64,000 bases of DNA from Fistulifera solaris (GCA_030295235.1 AP026167.1:744001-808000), one strand, 5' to 3'. Numbered from the stretch's first letter, positions 22,426 through 33,867 are shown. A program made the numbers and translations. Notes: generated from the letters alone by a model not told the origin.

Positions 22426-23566
22426 TCACAACAAACCGGCCGTTTCGTCAAATCCCAAGGCGATGTTCAAATTCTGCACAGCCGCACCACTGGCACCTTT
22501 GCCCAAGTTGTCGAGACGTGCCACCAATAAGGCTTGCTGTTCTTCGTCATTCGCAAAAACGAAAATTTGCAATTTATTGGTATTCGCCAAAGTATCCGCT
22601 GCCAGAAAGGCTCCTCGCTCGAGGAGACCACTTTCCTTGACCGCACTTTCACCCAATGGCATGACCTCCACAAACTGCGATCCTTCGTAATGCTTTTGAT
22701 AAGCCTCGTGTATCTTGGCACCCGTGACACCGGGAACCATCCACGCGTAATGCAACGGAACGGAGACGACCATCCCTTGCGCAAAGGTGCCCACGGCGGG
22801 CTGAAAAATGGGCTTGGTGCCCAAACCCGAATACACACTCATTTCCGGAACATGCTTATGTTTCAACGATAAGCCGTACGTTCCCCAGGGTTCATGCTTT
22901 TCGTTTTCGAAAATCTCCATGAGCTGTTTCCCACCGCCACTGTATCCGGAAATAGCATTGACCGTCAATGGAGTGCCCTTGGGCAAGAGTCCGGCATCGA
23001 CCAATGGACGCGTCAATCCGATGAAGCCGGTAGGGTAGCATCCCGGGTTGGCGATGCGTTTCGACGATTCCAATTTCGATCGCTGTTCTTTCGACATTTC
23101 GGGAAAGCCATAAACCCAATCGTCGTTGACGCGAAAGGCAGTGCTGGCGTCAATAAGGACGGTACGGTCGTTGTCGGGTTCGACCCACGAAGCAGCTTCG
23201 ATCGAGGCAGCATCGGGGAGGCCTACAGTGTCCAAGAGGTAAGTAAGACTGGCAACCACTACATAGATTTAACAGAGACGCACTTTTCCGTTTTAAACTT
23301 ACAGAGAATGACAGCATCGGCTTCATTAATGAGTTTCTTCCGTGTCGCTTCATCTTTTCGAAGGGCATCGGGTATACTTGGAATCTCCAAATCCTCACGA
23401 GCGCTCAACCGATCTCGCACTTGTAACCCAGTCGTTCCAGCTTCTCCATCAATAAACACTTTCTTTTCGCCAACAAGAACGAATGTTCTCGGCGAACCGA
23501 TTTCGACACAAAGGCATGGCTCGTGGCTGCCAAGAAAGTACACGTAGTCAGGGAGATTAACTTCAT
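22426..23566 (-). CDS. argC: N-acetyl-gamma-glutamyl-phosphate reductase, plastid-targeted
   Basis: Third step of arginine synthesis: NADPH reduction of N-acetylglutamyl phosphate to the semialdehyde. Exons are 23303-23566 and 22426-23222 on the minus strand, with an 80-bp GT..AG intron. The join gives [15 protein letters not shown]. Motifs: [17 protein letters not shown] (NADP-binding glycine region), catalytic-cysteine motif [27 protein letters not shown] and HKHVPEMS. The short second-half layout matches the compact ArgC class. The leader [18 protein letters not shown] then FVSK is a textbook diatom plastid signal (cleavage before F). Leader and enzyme lie in different frames, joined by one more base in T3 at 23460-23462. 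That run break is most simply a sequence error. Confidence 0.88.
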
Positions 23567-24395
23567 AATTACTTCTCTTTTTGTCTTTACAAATGGTTCA
23601 ATGAGTGACTTGTGGTCAGGATGGAACGGAAAACAAACAAAAGGAAGAAAATGCAACAACGATCTTGGACATCCAATCGACGATAAAAGCGAAGGATCGG
23701 ATATTGTTCGAAAGAGCGCAAAACGCAAAAAGTGCCGACAGTCAATACTTTGTAGTCAATGCGACGAAGACTAGTAAAGGTAGTACCGTAGTGGTAGTCA
23801 TTCGTATCTTACCGGCAATTATGAATGACCAGAAACGAGACCCGGATACTAGTATTGTGGCAATCGACTACTCCGTATTCTTTTCCCATTGTTTCGGGTT
23901 AGCTATGCAACATAGTCCTCTTTTATTTCCGCAAGATAGGCTACGCACATGTACAAACAATGATCTTGACTTAGTTCACACTCGAGACGCAGCAAACAGG
24001 TTAGATGCAAGTGTTTGAAAGTCTACGTGTGTTTTTACGTAGCGGCTGTGGGAAATGAATCGATGTAGAAGTCCCGGACATTGTACAATTCGACATCACA
24101 TCCATTTATTGAGTCTCCAGCGATCGAATGTCAGTGCCAATATCTTAAACATAGCTGGGAGACGTAAAGAGGCAGTAATCGGCTCTGACTGGACATTAAA
24201 TCATAAGAAAGCAGAAAGATGGCAACGCTTTGCAAGTCTACGTGGTATTCAATTCGACGCCGCAGGAAAGGGGTAGCCGCATTTTCTCATCTATACATAT
24301 TAATCACTCTGTCATTGGCGGTGGATATCATTTAGCAGCTATTGCCTTTCTATGCTATTCCGATGGCAAGCCAAGTGACATTTTTTAATCCAAAA
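23567..24395. other. Intergenic region upstream of argC
   Basis: Contains the argC promoter and the 3' end of the syntaxin gene. Open stretches at 23605-24018 and 24055-24276 have no recognisable features. No gene is called. Confidence 0.4.
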
Positions 24396-25517
24396 TTACA
24401 ACCAGCCACGTCTGGGCCTGTGCTTCAACACCAAAATGAAGAGCAGAATAAAGATTGTAATCGACAGACAAATAATGCATCTCATAGGACGCGCTGACTT
24501 TTGATGTTTCTCGGCTTTCTCCAGTTGCTTAATACCGGTCTTTGTATGCTCAACTACAGCCTCCATGTTGTAGTCAATACGATCCAAAATAGTTCCTTGA
24601 TCAATGACGAGCACGGCCAACTCCTTGAAAATAGTTCCTAATTCTTCAATACTCTGCGCAATCTTGACGATTTCTTGATCTCGCGAATGAACCGCCGCTG
24701 TCAAATCATCGACAACCGCCATTTGTTGTGTCGTAAAGAAATCTCCCGATTCGGCACCGAGATCGAGTCCTCCTAGATCGGGCGCCAAACCACCATTCTT
24801 TTGTATTTGAACTTCCGCCAAATATTTGCGCTGTGACTGGCGAAATGCTAAGGACTGCTCTTGCAAGCGCTTCGCGAGACTGCGAGTAACGACTCCATTA
24901 GAACACGAACATTCCGCTATGTCACCACACCGATTGCCGTTGACGATGCTACGTACCTCCGTTGTACATTGGTTCCCACCATGGCTTCTTCTCCACCCAC
25001 GCGACGCGTCGCCATTCCCACTTTTTGCAAGAGTCGTTCGGCGTATCGAAATTGATCGGTGAGATCTTGCGTGTAGCGTTCAATTTTGCCCTCCATATTT
25101 TGCAAATCTTTGCCAAACACGGAACCAACGCGCTGTGCGTGCATCGATTTCAGTTGCTCCATCATACTACTGATTTCGGTCAAGCATCCTTCCACGGCCT
25201 GTACGTCATTGACCCATGCCGGTGTCTGACCCATCGCAGTCATTTGAATTCCTTCTTCCGCCAACATCAAATCATGACCACCTGCGGTAAGTTTCTTGTA
25301 CGAATTATCCGCTTTACTCGGACTACCGCCTGAAATGAAAAAGGGGTTGTAAGGAATCGATAAATCATGGATGGGACGATTGAGAGGCCGATGCATTTCC
25401 TTGAAAACAAAAAGACGAGTATATACAAGTATTAATAAATGACTCACCCAAGGTCCGCTTTCGCATCACAGCCGAACGGCGCTCCAAGAACGCCGAAGTA
25501 AGATCTCGAGACGCCAT
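24396..25517 (-). CDS. Qa-SNARE, syntaxin-16/Tlg2 type
   Basis: Target-membrane SNARE for endosome-to-trans-Golgi vesicle fusion. Exons on the minus strand are 25448-25517, 24957-25329 and 24396-24879, with introns of 118 and 77 bp (308 aa in total). The N terminus MASRDLTSAFLERRS matches the short N-peptide of syntaxin 16, which binds Vps45-type SM proteins. An Habc-like helical region follows (VQAVEGCLTEISSMMEQL, RLLQKVGMAT), then SLAKRLQEQSLAFRQSQRKYL. The SNARE helix is VHSRDQEIVKIAQSIEELGTI to EKAEKHQKS, with a central-layer glutamine in LVIDQGTILDRIDYN. A single C-terminal membrane anchor (CIICLSITIFILLFILVL) ends the protein. No frame breaks. Confidence 0.9.
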
Positions 25518-25721
25518 GATAGACTAATTTAATGCGGGTTTAAATAAAAACAAATGCTGCACTTTTAGGTCTAAATGAAATGAATGATAAAGGCAATGAT
25601 TGGATGTACAGGTAATGATGGAGGATCGAATAACGCGCGGCGTTCGCCGTGTGTGAAAACGACGGTTGTAACGCCGGTCCCGTTTGTCTGGGTCACGGTT
25701 CTGACGTTGGTTCGTGTTCGT

Positions 25722-26480
25722 TCATTTCTTCCCCGCACTCTTTCGTACCGAAAATCCCGAAGTATTGTGTTCATGGTTCGATTTATTGACCTTCTTCTTC
25801 TTGGTGTTATCATATTTTGGTTTGCGTCGATTCGCTCTCCGGCGCTCCGAATTGAGCGGATGACGATGTTGACTCTTCATTTCACCCCGTGCTCTCCGTT
25901 CTGCGGCTTCTTTTTGCAACCGTTTTTGTTCTTCTCTTCTCATTCGTTCGTCTGGAGTAAGGGAATCCCAGTTGGTCGCACTTTGGCGTCGTCGTTTCGA
26001 GGACGGTTCTTCCGTCACCACGGTTTCATTCTTTTGTGTACTGGGTTCTTCTTTTTCTTCCAACATCGTTCGGGCTTGTTCTTTCACTGCCGCAATGTCC
26101 CCCGTTCGTTCTAAGAGACGAGTCAATGTTCGGCGTTGTTTGGAACTGAGTTTTTCTAAAATAGCATCGAGTTCTGCGTCCTTTTCCGCTTTACTGGAAT
26201 TGTTTTCTGGTTGAATGGGTTTTTCTGTTTTCTCAGTTGAATCATCTTCTGTAGAAGATTGTTGCTGCGTCTCTATTAGAACGGTATCACTCGCCTCATT
26301 ATTGTCCTCTTTTTTCTCTGGATTCCGGTCATGATATCTCTGTATCATTCGACGTTGTTTCGCATTCCATGTGGAAGGATCCTTCTGCAAGAGTTCTTTG
26401 ACGACTGGATCGGATTGAAAGACGGTACGTTCCTCTTTCGAGGGCTCGACCTTTCGTTTGCGCGACGCGAATAATTTCAT
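25722..26480 (-). CDS. Unknown highly charged protein, 252 aa
   Basis: Not recognised. The protein is charged and probably mostly unstructured: basic ends (MKLFASRKRKVEPSKEE; KPKYDNTKKKKVNKS) around an acidic Gln/Glu-rich middle. Two short repeated-looking motifs occur, WNAKQRRMIQRYHDRNPE and LSSKQRRTLTRLLERTGD, both with KQRRxxxR. Near the C terminus is HPLNSERRRANRRKPK. The composition resembles nucleolar ribosome-assembly factors, which is only a suggestion. The ATG at 26480 and a single uninterrupted exon are clear. It is divergent from the RMD1-family gene. Confidence 0.6.
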   Translation of the reverse strand: MKLFASRKRKVEPSKEERTVFQSDPVVKELLQKDPSTWNAKQRRMIQRYHDRNPEKKEDNNEASDTVLIETQQQSSTEDDSTEKTEKPIQPENNSSKAEKDAELDAILEKLSSKQRRTLTRLLERTGDIAAVKEQARTMLEEKEEPSTQKNETVVTEEPSSKRRRQSATNWDSLTPDERMRREEQKRLQKEAAERRARGEMKSQHRHPLNSERRRANRRKPKYDNTKKKKVNKSNHEHNTSGFSVRKSAGKK

Positions 26481-26819
26481 TTCTTAATATATTATACGAG
26501 GTGAGAATAAAACTTTGTAGGTAGTGTTGGTTAATGTTGTTTGCTTATGTGGATTTTGGTTGAAAGAAGGAAAGAAAGAAAAATATAATTAGAAAAAGTG
26601 CATGCAACCACTTTTTTCGATGGCGGAGGACAGGCGTCTGTCCTGCATCCGGAAGACGAAACTTGCACCGCCCGCATCGCGATCTCGCGTCTCCCGCCAT
26701 CGCATTATTTCCACGACGTGTCACAAAAACATAGGAAACCGACGAGAAGCTCAAGAAACGATACCCTACCTACAATACTCGACAACCTCAAACTCATTAA
26801 CAGTAAAATATTTGAGAGA
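26481..26819. promoter_or_regulatory. Divergent promoter region with a short perfect hairpin
   Basis: Lies between the charged protein and the RMD1-family gene. At about 26628-26645 is AGGACAG-GCGT-CTGTCCT, a perfect 7-bp inverted repeat with a 4-base loop. The role is unknown. Confidence 0.4.
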
Positions 26820-28157
26820 ATGACTGTACGACACATTCTGGGGAGGAGCTGGCAAAGTGCCGTAGGAGGAAGAACGATCATCACGACCCGACCAAGTTCT
26901 TCACCGACAAACGCAAATACGACAACAATTCGACCTCTGTCGTTAGGACCGTTTTTACAGAGCACACTTCTTCTTCTTCTTCAGAAAGTACAGCTCCTAA
27001 TTCATCTTTCTCATCGTTGCCTGTTTCACGTCTCAAAAGTACCATGACAACTCCGCCCCGCTTTGCACCCTCGTCTCCTTCACCGTTTTACTTCAATTCC
27101 GATTTGCGTCGACGCAAAGCACGCCGCACCAAACACAGTCCCGTCCAGCAGCAGCATCATCATCATCATCAACAACAACAACAACAACAATCATCATTGA
27201 CCAGTGCTCCCGCCGACGATGCTGTTACAGGACAGTTACTACCCGTCACCGCGCGTCATATCGCACAGAACATTGATCTGTTTTCCGTACTCAAACGTGT
27301 CTTTTCCGGAACACGAGCTCCCACCAAACAAAAAGTTTTTGGCAATAAATACTTTGTTCTCGAAATGCCCACCACTATTCCCTCGAAACCCAGTTACGTG
27401 GCGGTCTTCAAATTTGGTTCCATTGTGGCCCTCAATGTATCACCTCGTGATCTCGATGTCTGGATTCAAGAAATCAAGCAGATGCACGTCAAAGACCCGG
27501 CACTGTCGGGTTTTGAGCGCAAAGAAAAATTATGGTATCTTAGTCGATGCCTCACAATCCGCCTTTGATGTCAGTACGGCCCATGCGGACGACAATCTCG
27601 TGGTCGCCGAGGAAAATGTCGTAGTGACGGGAGACATGTGTATTGTACCGGAACTTGATGTGAACGGAGTCGCCGTCATTGCCAATATTATGGCGCAAAC
27701 CGTGGCACTCGACAGTTACAATGAATTGGTCGACGGATTGCTCAGTAACTTTGCCGAAATCAATGCCAAAGTCACGGAAACCGGAAAATTCACCCAAGCC
27801 GACAAGGACTTTTTATTCCGATCCGTGGCACAGAACAATAGTATCTTTATTGATATGATCAGTCGTGTCCGCATTAAAGATCGATCCGATATGGCGTGGC
27901 ATTACGCCAAGTACGAAAAAATTCATTCCGGAATGAAACAAGAGTTTGAAATCGACGATCGATTCGATCATATTGAGTTCAAACTGAATTTGATTCAACA
28001 GAATGCCAAGTTCTTTTTGGAAGTCTTGCAACATCAGAAGAGTAATTCGTTGGAATGGATCATTGTGGCGTTGATTTCCGTGGAGTGCGTCATTATGTGC
28101 ATCGATATGACGGGCATGGGTGAGCCTTTATTCAAGACATTGTCGAGCATAATTTAA
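26820..28157 (+). CDS. RMD1/RMND1 family (DUF155) protein, probably mitochondrial
   Basis: DUF155 proteins include yeast Rmd1/Rmd8 and human RMND1, a mitochondrial inner-membrane protein needed for translation. The ATG at 26820 gives MTVRHILGRSWQSAVGGRTI, an amphipathic, Arg-rich presequence. A Ser/Pro-rich linker and a His/Gln tract follow. The DUF155 core runs from KYFVLEMPTT through VAVFKFGSIVALNV, ILVDASQSAFDVSTAHADDNLVVAEENVVVTGD-like segments, NSIFIDMISRVRIKDRSDMAWHY and FDHIEFKLNLIQQNAKFFLEVLQ to a C-terminal membrane span (LEWIIVALISVECVIMCIDM). Two frame changes are needed: one base short somewhere in 26850-27016 (low-complexity leader) and one extra in A5 at 27525-27529 (joins ERKE to NYGILVDAS). 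The N-terminal path is therefore uncertain; the core is secure. Confidence 0.82.
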
Positions 28158-28667
28158 ACTAAAAGATGTAGATTGTTAGTTCGTAAGCTCACTGGGTGAT
28201 ACATAATTGAACGAGTTGAGTTTAGGAGTAGACTTTCGCTAGTCTTCAAATATCTATTGCGGGCACCGCTCTCTACAAAGTACTAGTCAAAAGCCATGTA
28301 TTACAAATTGTTGATGTTTCTCTTCGTACGAAAGGGTTAATGTTATTTGTCCCGACGAGCGAAATAATGTTGTTGATCGTGAAAAAGACCCCGACTGATT
28401 ATTCCAGATCTAACTACTAACCCCTTCAAGGACTTCAAGGGCTATCGAGCTATTGACTAATAAGTGTACGAAACCAGTAGGACTCAATGATGCCTCACAT
28501 TTTCAACTCAGTCGAGACAATAAACCGAACTCTCACATTTTCGTTTGTTGCTAATGCGAATCATCGTCAAAAATGTCCATCAAAATGACGGCTTTACAAA
28601 TAAGCATTGGAACACTTTCCTTGCTTCATAATTTTATGAAAAGTTAGCGTGAACCGTTCATAACATC
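28158..28667. other. Intergenic region upstream of oxygenase-ankyrin gene 1
   Basis: No open frame of interest. It should hold the gene 1 promoter. Confidence 0.4.
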
Positions 28668-30049
28668 ATGTGGCATCGTCTCTTCTCTTTCGCTGCACTA
28701 ATCATCTTGCTTCAAAGGATGCCGATGCACAAGATGCATCGTATGGTGTCGATTGTTCGTTTCCGATTTTCAGTAAGGATCTGAAATGCGGGGATCTGCT
28801 AGGTGACCGAAAAGCCGTTTATGACGAATTTATGGACGGATGTCGCAAATTCTACGGAGCTAAAGGTAATCGATGTGATACAACAGAAGATGATCGCATC
28901 GCTATGGATATTTATCAGCCCCAGTCAATGGTGGTAAGTTAAAGGGTAACAGCGACGATAACAAGCAATAAAACCTGTCTTCCGGAAGCTTACTTACAAT
29001 CTTTTCCGCGTAACGACTTTTTCTAGAACTATACGTCGACAGGATTCAAGAAGATCAAGGCCCCTAAAGCAGTCATGGATCTCCTTCTAGATCACTGGAA
29101 TAAAAACAAACAAGATAGAAAAGAGGAACGCTGGCCAGCGGGTAACATTTACGTAAATCATTGGTCATCACCGACGTATATGGTAAGCGTTGAAGATCAT
29201 TCGCTCCGCGGTGGTGGATACAAACTGAAGACGGATATTTGGGATGCTGTGAAATCGACGATTGAAGAGTGGACAGGAATGGAGCAAAATCCAATTTCTA
29301 TGTACGGTATTCGGGTCTACACAGACGGGGCCATCTTGAATCCCCATGCCGACCGTCTTCCTTTGGTGAGTTCTTGCATTATCAACGTGGCACAAGATGT
29401 TGACGAACCGTGGCCATTAGAAGTATATGATAGGAACAATAACGCTGTCAATGTCACTATGGAGCCCGGAGACATGGTTTTGTACGAGTCAGGGTCGCTG
29501 ATCCATGGACGACCGTTCGCACTGAAGGGCAAGTATTTCGCAAACATTTTCATTCACTTTGAGCCCACTGGTCGTCGATTGCATGACAATTCGGATGAAT
29601 ATCTGGACGATCTGGACTCCTTTTTACCACCTTACGTTATTCCTGACTCACCTGGCGCCGCCGAATGGTCGAAAAAGAATCCACAAGGGTGGAAGAAGCC
29701 GACTCCATCGGCCCCGATTCAACAAATCAATTCTCCCGAGAGTCATTATGCTGCCGCCCATGGAGATTTATCACGTTTGGAGTCAGCGTTACAAAAAGAT
29801 CACCGCCTCTTACACAAGAAAGATAACAATGGATGGTTGCCTTTGCACGAGGCAACGCGTGCTGGTCACCAAGACGTTGTGGAATTCTTAATCAAAAATG
29901 GGGCAGATATAAATGCTCGTACCGGAAGAACAGGCGAGGGTAGCACACCTTTGAATCTAGCTTTGGCTTATCACGGCCCTGATCATGATCTCTGTAAGTA
30001 CCTTCAGAGTCTCGGCGCAGCAAACTTACCCGACAATGGTGAGCTGTAA
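28668..30049 (+). CDS. Secreted prolyl-4-hydroxylase-like oxygenase with C-terminal ankyrin repeats, gene 1
   Basis: Fe(II)/2-oxoglutarate oxygenase of the prolyl-4-hydroxylase alpha-subunit type. Exons are 28668-28933 and 29028-30049 (94-bp intron). The ATG at 28668 opens MWHRLFSFAALIILL, a signal peptide, but the rest of exon 1 is one frame away; one more T near 28711-28712 joins it to SKDADAQDASYGVDCSFPIF. A Cys-rich segment follows (DCSFPIF, KCGDLLGDR, DGCRKFY, NRCDTTEDDR). The catalytic core has NPHADRLPLVSS (HxD iron ligands), EPGDMVLYESGSLIHGRPF (distal His) and a downstream basic residue for 2-oxoglutarate in ALKGKYFANIFIHF. The C terminus carries about two ankyrin repeats (GWLPLHEATRAGHQDVVEFLIKNGAD-like). 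N-glycosylation sites NYT and NVT fit a secretory route. First of three tandem copies. Confidence 0.85.
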
Positions 30050-30504
30050 CCATCGCGAATCATCCGAATTATTCGAATATCTGCGATCAATATACTTGGA
30101 TCGTTTCATAGCAAGAACAATTTTATAATTGAAGCCTAGTCAGAATGCATACACTCTATTTCGTCAATTCCTCCTCCACTCTTTCGTTCCATCATCTTCC
30201 GTGTCAAGTCATCAAAATCGAAGGTCTCTCTCTTTTGACGGATTGGGCGTTTCGTCTTTTTGAATTCGACGTTGAGCGTTATTTACAGTTACTCTCATAT
30301 TGTACTCTGCCAGAATGAGTTGGTGGGCTTCTTTTGCTCGCCATTTTGCAGACTTCAAACCCGAACTGCAAAAATCCATTGGTGTTAATCCGAACCGTGC
30401 CCCTTTTTCTACGACAACCAGAGTGTTTGCCTATTTATTGAAACAACGGATCGTCCATCAAGCCACAAAACACAAAACTGCGCCGTAACAATTGGAAGTA
30501 CATC
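30050..30504. other. Intergenic spacer between oxygenase-ankyrin genes 1 and 2
   Basis: Contains a 57-codon ATG frame at about 30315-30488 ending 16 bases before the gene 2 start. It could be an upstream frame in the leader; no conservation evidence is available. Confidence 0.35.
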
Positions 30505-31861
30505 ATGACCCGCTCTTTATTGGTTGCATGGTCCATACTCCTTCTTGCACAGGGCGAGGAATACGCGACCGACTGTTCCTTTCCAATTTTCAGCACCGAT
30601 TTTAAATGCGGCGACAAGCTGGGTGATCGACGAACATTCTACGAAGATTATATCGAAGGATGCCGCCAATATCACGGGCCACAGAAAGCGAAACGTTGTG
30701 ACGCAACTGAAGCCGACCGCATAGACATGAACAATCGTCAGCCTCAATCCATGGTGGTAGGTAGCACGTAGATGCTTAGGAGAATGAGAGTGTCTTGTTC
30801 CAATTTTTCCTTACACATTTTGTGATAACTTTTTTCCGCAGAATTACACAAGCACGGGTTTCATGAAAATACGGGCACCGAAGGAGGTCATGGCCTTACT
30901 GACTCGGCACTGGGAAACCAACAAAGTCAACATGAAGGAAGAGAAATGGCCCGTGGGAAGTATATACGTGAATTATTGGGAATCGAAAACGTACATGGTC
31001 TCCGTTGAAGATACTAAGTTACGCGGAGCTGGTGTAACGCTCAAAGAAAAGATCTGGGATGCCGCTAAGTCGACCATCGAGCAATGGACTGGAATGGAAT
31101 TAAAGCCAACAAGCATGTATGGTATTCGCATGTACACCGAAGGCGCTGTCCTAAGCCCCCACGCAGATCGCCTTCCTTTGGTCAGCTCTTGTATCATTAA
31201 CGTCGATCAAGATGTCGATGAGCCGTGGCCTCTCGAAGTGTACGATCGACAGGGAAACGCCGTGAATGTGACGATGGAACCGGGGGATATGGTGCTTTAC
31301 GAATCGGGATCTCTAATTCATGGCCGTCCCTTTCCGTTGAAAGGTCGTTTCTTTGCCAACATTTTTATTCACTTCGAGCCAACCGGTCGTCCATTGTACG
31401 CCACAGGTGATGAATACTTGGACGAACTCGACGACTTTCTCCCTCCCTATCTTGTCCCCGGATCTCCGGAAACCGCTCACTGGACTGCACAAAATCCACA
31501 TGGTTGGAAGAAATCAGGACCCGCTGCTCCGGTGAAGCAAATAAACGCACCCAAGGGTCATTTCGCGGCAGCTGTTGGAGACGTGGATAGAATCATTGAA
31601 CTCTCGGAAAAGGACCCTTTGTCACTTCATCGTAAGGATGCCAACGGTTGGGCTCCCATTCACGAGGCAGTCCGAAGTGGCTTTACCGAAATTGTGGGTT
31701 ATCTGATTGAACACGGATCACCGAAGGATACGAGAACCGGCCATGGCAATGAAGGAGCCAGTCCTCTGAATTTAGCATTGATGTATCACGGTGAAGATCA
31801 TCCTGTGGTTGAATACCTTCGAAGTATCGGCGCTTTAGATATCGGTGAAGGAGAATTGTGA
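30505..31861 (+). CDS. Secreted prolyl-4-hydroxylase-like oxygenase with ankyrin repeats, gene 2
   Basis: Second tandem copy. Exons are 30505-30756 and 30842-31861, with an 85-bp intron at exactly the same place as in genes 1 and 3 (after QPQSMV, before NYT). Signal peptide MTRSLLVAWSILLLAQG, then the Cys-rich domain (TDCSFPIF, KCGDKLGDR, EGCRQYHG, KRCDATEADR). Catalytic ligands are in SPHADRLPLVSS and SLIHGRPFPLKGRFFANIF; conserved DVDEPWPLEVYDRQGNAVNV lies between. The C terminus has NGWAPIHEAVRSGFTEIVGYL and a second partial repeat. No frame breaks. The central part is nearly identical to the inverted pseudogene at 39.9-41.2 kb, and close to gene 3. Substrate unknown; hydroxylation of secreted Pro-rich proteins is the usual role of the class. 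Confidence 0.9.
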
Positions 31862-32524
31862 GAGCATAATCAGGAGAATCGGGGTATCATTCATCGTCGC
31901 GTAAAACAATGACAGAAATAAATCGAAAGAAGGAACTGTTTTCAATAGATTGAAAAAGTATAGCATTAACATCAAACCAGCCGTGTTCGATCTAGCCGAC
32001 ATTATTCACTGCAAGTCATCGCATTATTCATTGCAATTAGTATTTGCATGCCTCAAAGAAGCTTGAATCGTTGACGGAGAATAGTCCAAGTACCACCTCT
32101 GGACACTTTTTCATCAGCGCATGATTTCTGACAAGTGCATGAATCATCATATACAAGTATATACCGTTTTATTGTTTCTCGCTTCGCAAGTCGTCATGAT
32201 GCAATCAACTCATTTGTCCTCGTCGCAGCCTCGTCGTGATTTTTTTTGCCTCGTCCGTCCATCATGCGCCGCAGGGATGCGCCTTGTCCGTTGCGAACCC
32301 GTGAAACACTTTTCACGGTACTGGTACCGGTACTCGATGATGTGCCAATTGCGTAAGTTCTATCCCTGTTTGTGTAGGCAACCTTTTACTGAAAACGGAA
32401 AACCGGCAACGGCAGGCGACAACGACGAAAAGGGGACACTTTTGCTTTTTCATTTTTAATAATTCAATTTCGACTTCTTGTGAGCGTTATTTCAATCCGT
32501 TTGGCATAATACTTTTAGTAAAAC
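31862..32524. other. Intergenic spacer between oxygenase-ankyrin genes 2 and 3
   Basis: A 112-codon frame at 32121-32459 starts with a hydrophobic segment but becomes low-quality sequence and is not called. A GGTACTGGTACCGGTACTCG block lies near 32320. The region holds the gene 3 promoter. Confidence 0.4.
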
Positions 32525-33867
32525 ATGCGGTATACATCCGTCCTTTCCAATTTATTGTGGCCCCTCGCTACAACGACAACAGAATACGGCGCCGACTGCT
32601 CGTGGCCGATCTTCAGCACCAACTTTAGTTGTGATGATCGACTCGGGGATCGTGCTGCGGAATATTATGACTTTATACACAAATGTCACGAATACGGAGG
32701 TCCCAAAGGAAAGAAAGCGTGTGATCAAACAGAAATGGATCGTCTGGAAATGAATGCCCGCCAGCCCAAGGCGATGGTGGTACGGAAACTTTCCCCATGG
32801 CATTCGTAATAGCGTCTTGTTGATCGTTGATCGCTAACCCTTTCGTGTTCTCGGCCTTTTAGAATTACACAGGAACCGGATTTACCAAAATCAAAGCACC
32901 ACAAACCGTTATGGACTTAATTATACAACATTGGGAAGCTAATAAAGAAACGATGACCGAAGAAAGCTGGCCGAAAGGCAGTATATATTTGAATTATTGG
33001 GAATCAAAGACATACATGGTGGCGGTCGAGGATCGGAATTTAAAAGGAGCCGGAGACAAATTGAAAGAACAAATTTGGGATGCCGCCAAGACGACAATCG
33101 AGGCATGGACGAATGTGGAAATACAACCGACGAGCATGTATGGAATTCGTGTGTATACGGAAGGAGCGATCCTCAGCCCACATGTCGATCGTCTTCCGTT
33201 GGTCAGCTCATGTATCATCAATGTGGCACAAGATGTTGACGAACCATGGCCGCTTGAAGTGTACGATCGACAGGGGAATGCTGTGAATGTGACGATGGAA
33301 CCAGGGGATATGGTGCTTTACGAATCGGGCTCGACATTGCACGGTCGACCTTTTCCTCTCAAAGGTCGTTATTACGCCAATATCTTCATACACTTTGAAC
33401 CTCTCACTCGCCCTGCTGGTGATCATTCCGCTCTTGATGAGTTATTACCGCCGTATTTGATCCCTGGTACGGCGGCGGCACAAAATTGGTTAATAGAAAA
33501 TCCCGACGGATGGAACAAACCTTCACCAGCGTTTCCTGCTCAGCCATCGGATCAACCAGAAGGACATTATGCCGCGGCTATTGGAGATTATTATCGATTG
33601 AAAGAGTTAGCCCAAGAAGATCCAGAGTCTCTTCATCGAAAAGACTCCAACGGATGGTTGCCGATCCACGAAGCAGCGCGTTCTGGTCATACTGATATTG
33701 TGGAACTACTGATCCAACATGGTGCAGAAAAGGATGCTCGAACGGGATTGAGTGACAATGGTAGCAGTCTTTTGAATATGGCACTGGAATTCCACGGCGA
33801 AGATCACCCTCTGACCGCGTTCTTGTTTAGTATCGGAGCGCAAGATATTGGTTATGGAGAATTATAA
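32525..33867 (+). CDS. Secreted prolyl-4-hydroxylase-like oxygenase with ankyrin repeats, gene 3
   Basis: Third tandem copy. Exons are 32525-32779 and 32863-33867 (83-bp intron at the family position). The N terminus MRYTSVLSNLLWPLATTTTE is a short, weaker signal peptide. Cys-rich domain: ADCSWPIF, SCDDRLGDR, HKCHEYGG, KACDQTEMDR. Ligand motifs are SPHVDRLPLVSS (HxD kept, Ala to Val) and STLHGRPFPLKGRYYANIF. The linker after EPLTRPAG is shorter than in genes 1 and 2. Ankyrin part: NGWLPIHEAARSGHTDIVELLIQHGAE, then SLLNMALEFHGEDHP, ending DIGYGEL like the DIGEGEL of gene 2. No frame breaks. All three copies share direction and spacing of about 450-660 bp. Confidence 0.9.

Noticed and set aside
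27517-27545. Programmed ribosomal frameshift in the RMD1-family gene
   Set aside because: No slippery heptamer plus structure is evident, and the same kind of run-length break occurs in many unrelated genes in both directions.
30315-30488. Small 57-codon gene just upstream of oxygenase-ankyrin gene 2
   Set aside because: Only an ATG frame within the presumed leader; no homology or composition evidence.
32121-32459. 112-codon ATG frame upstream of oxygenase-ankyrin gene 3
   Set aside because: Begins with a hydrophobic segment but the rest is compositionally odd and it occupies the promoter of gene 3.
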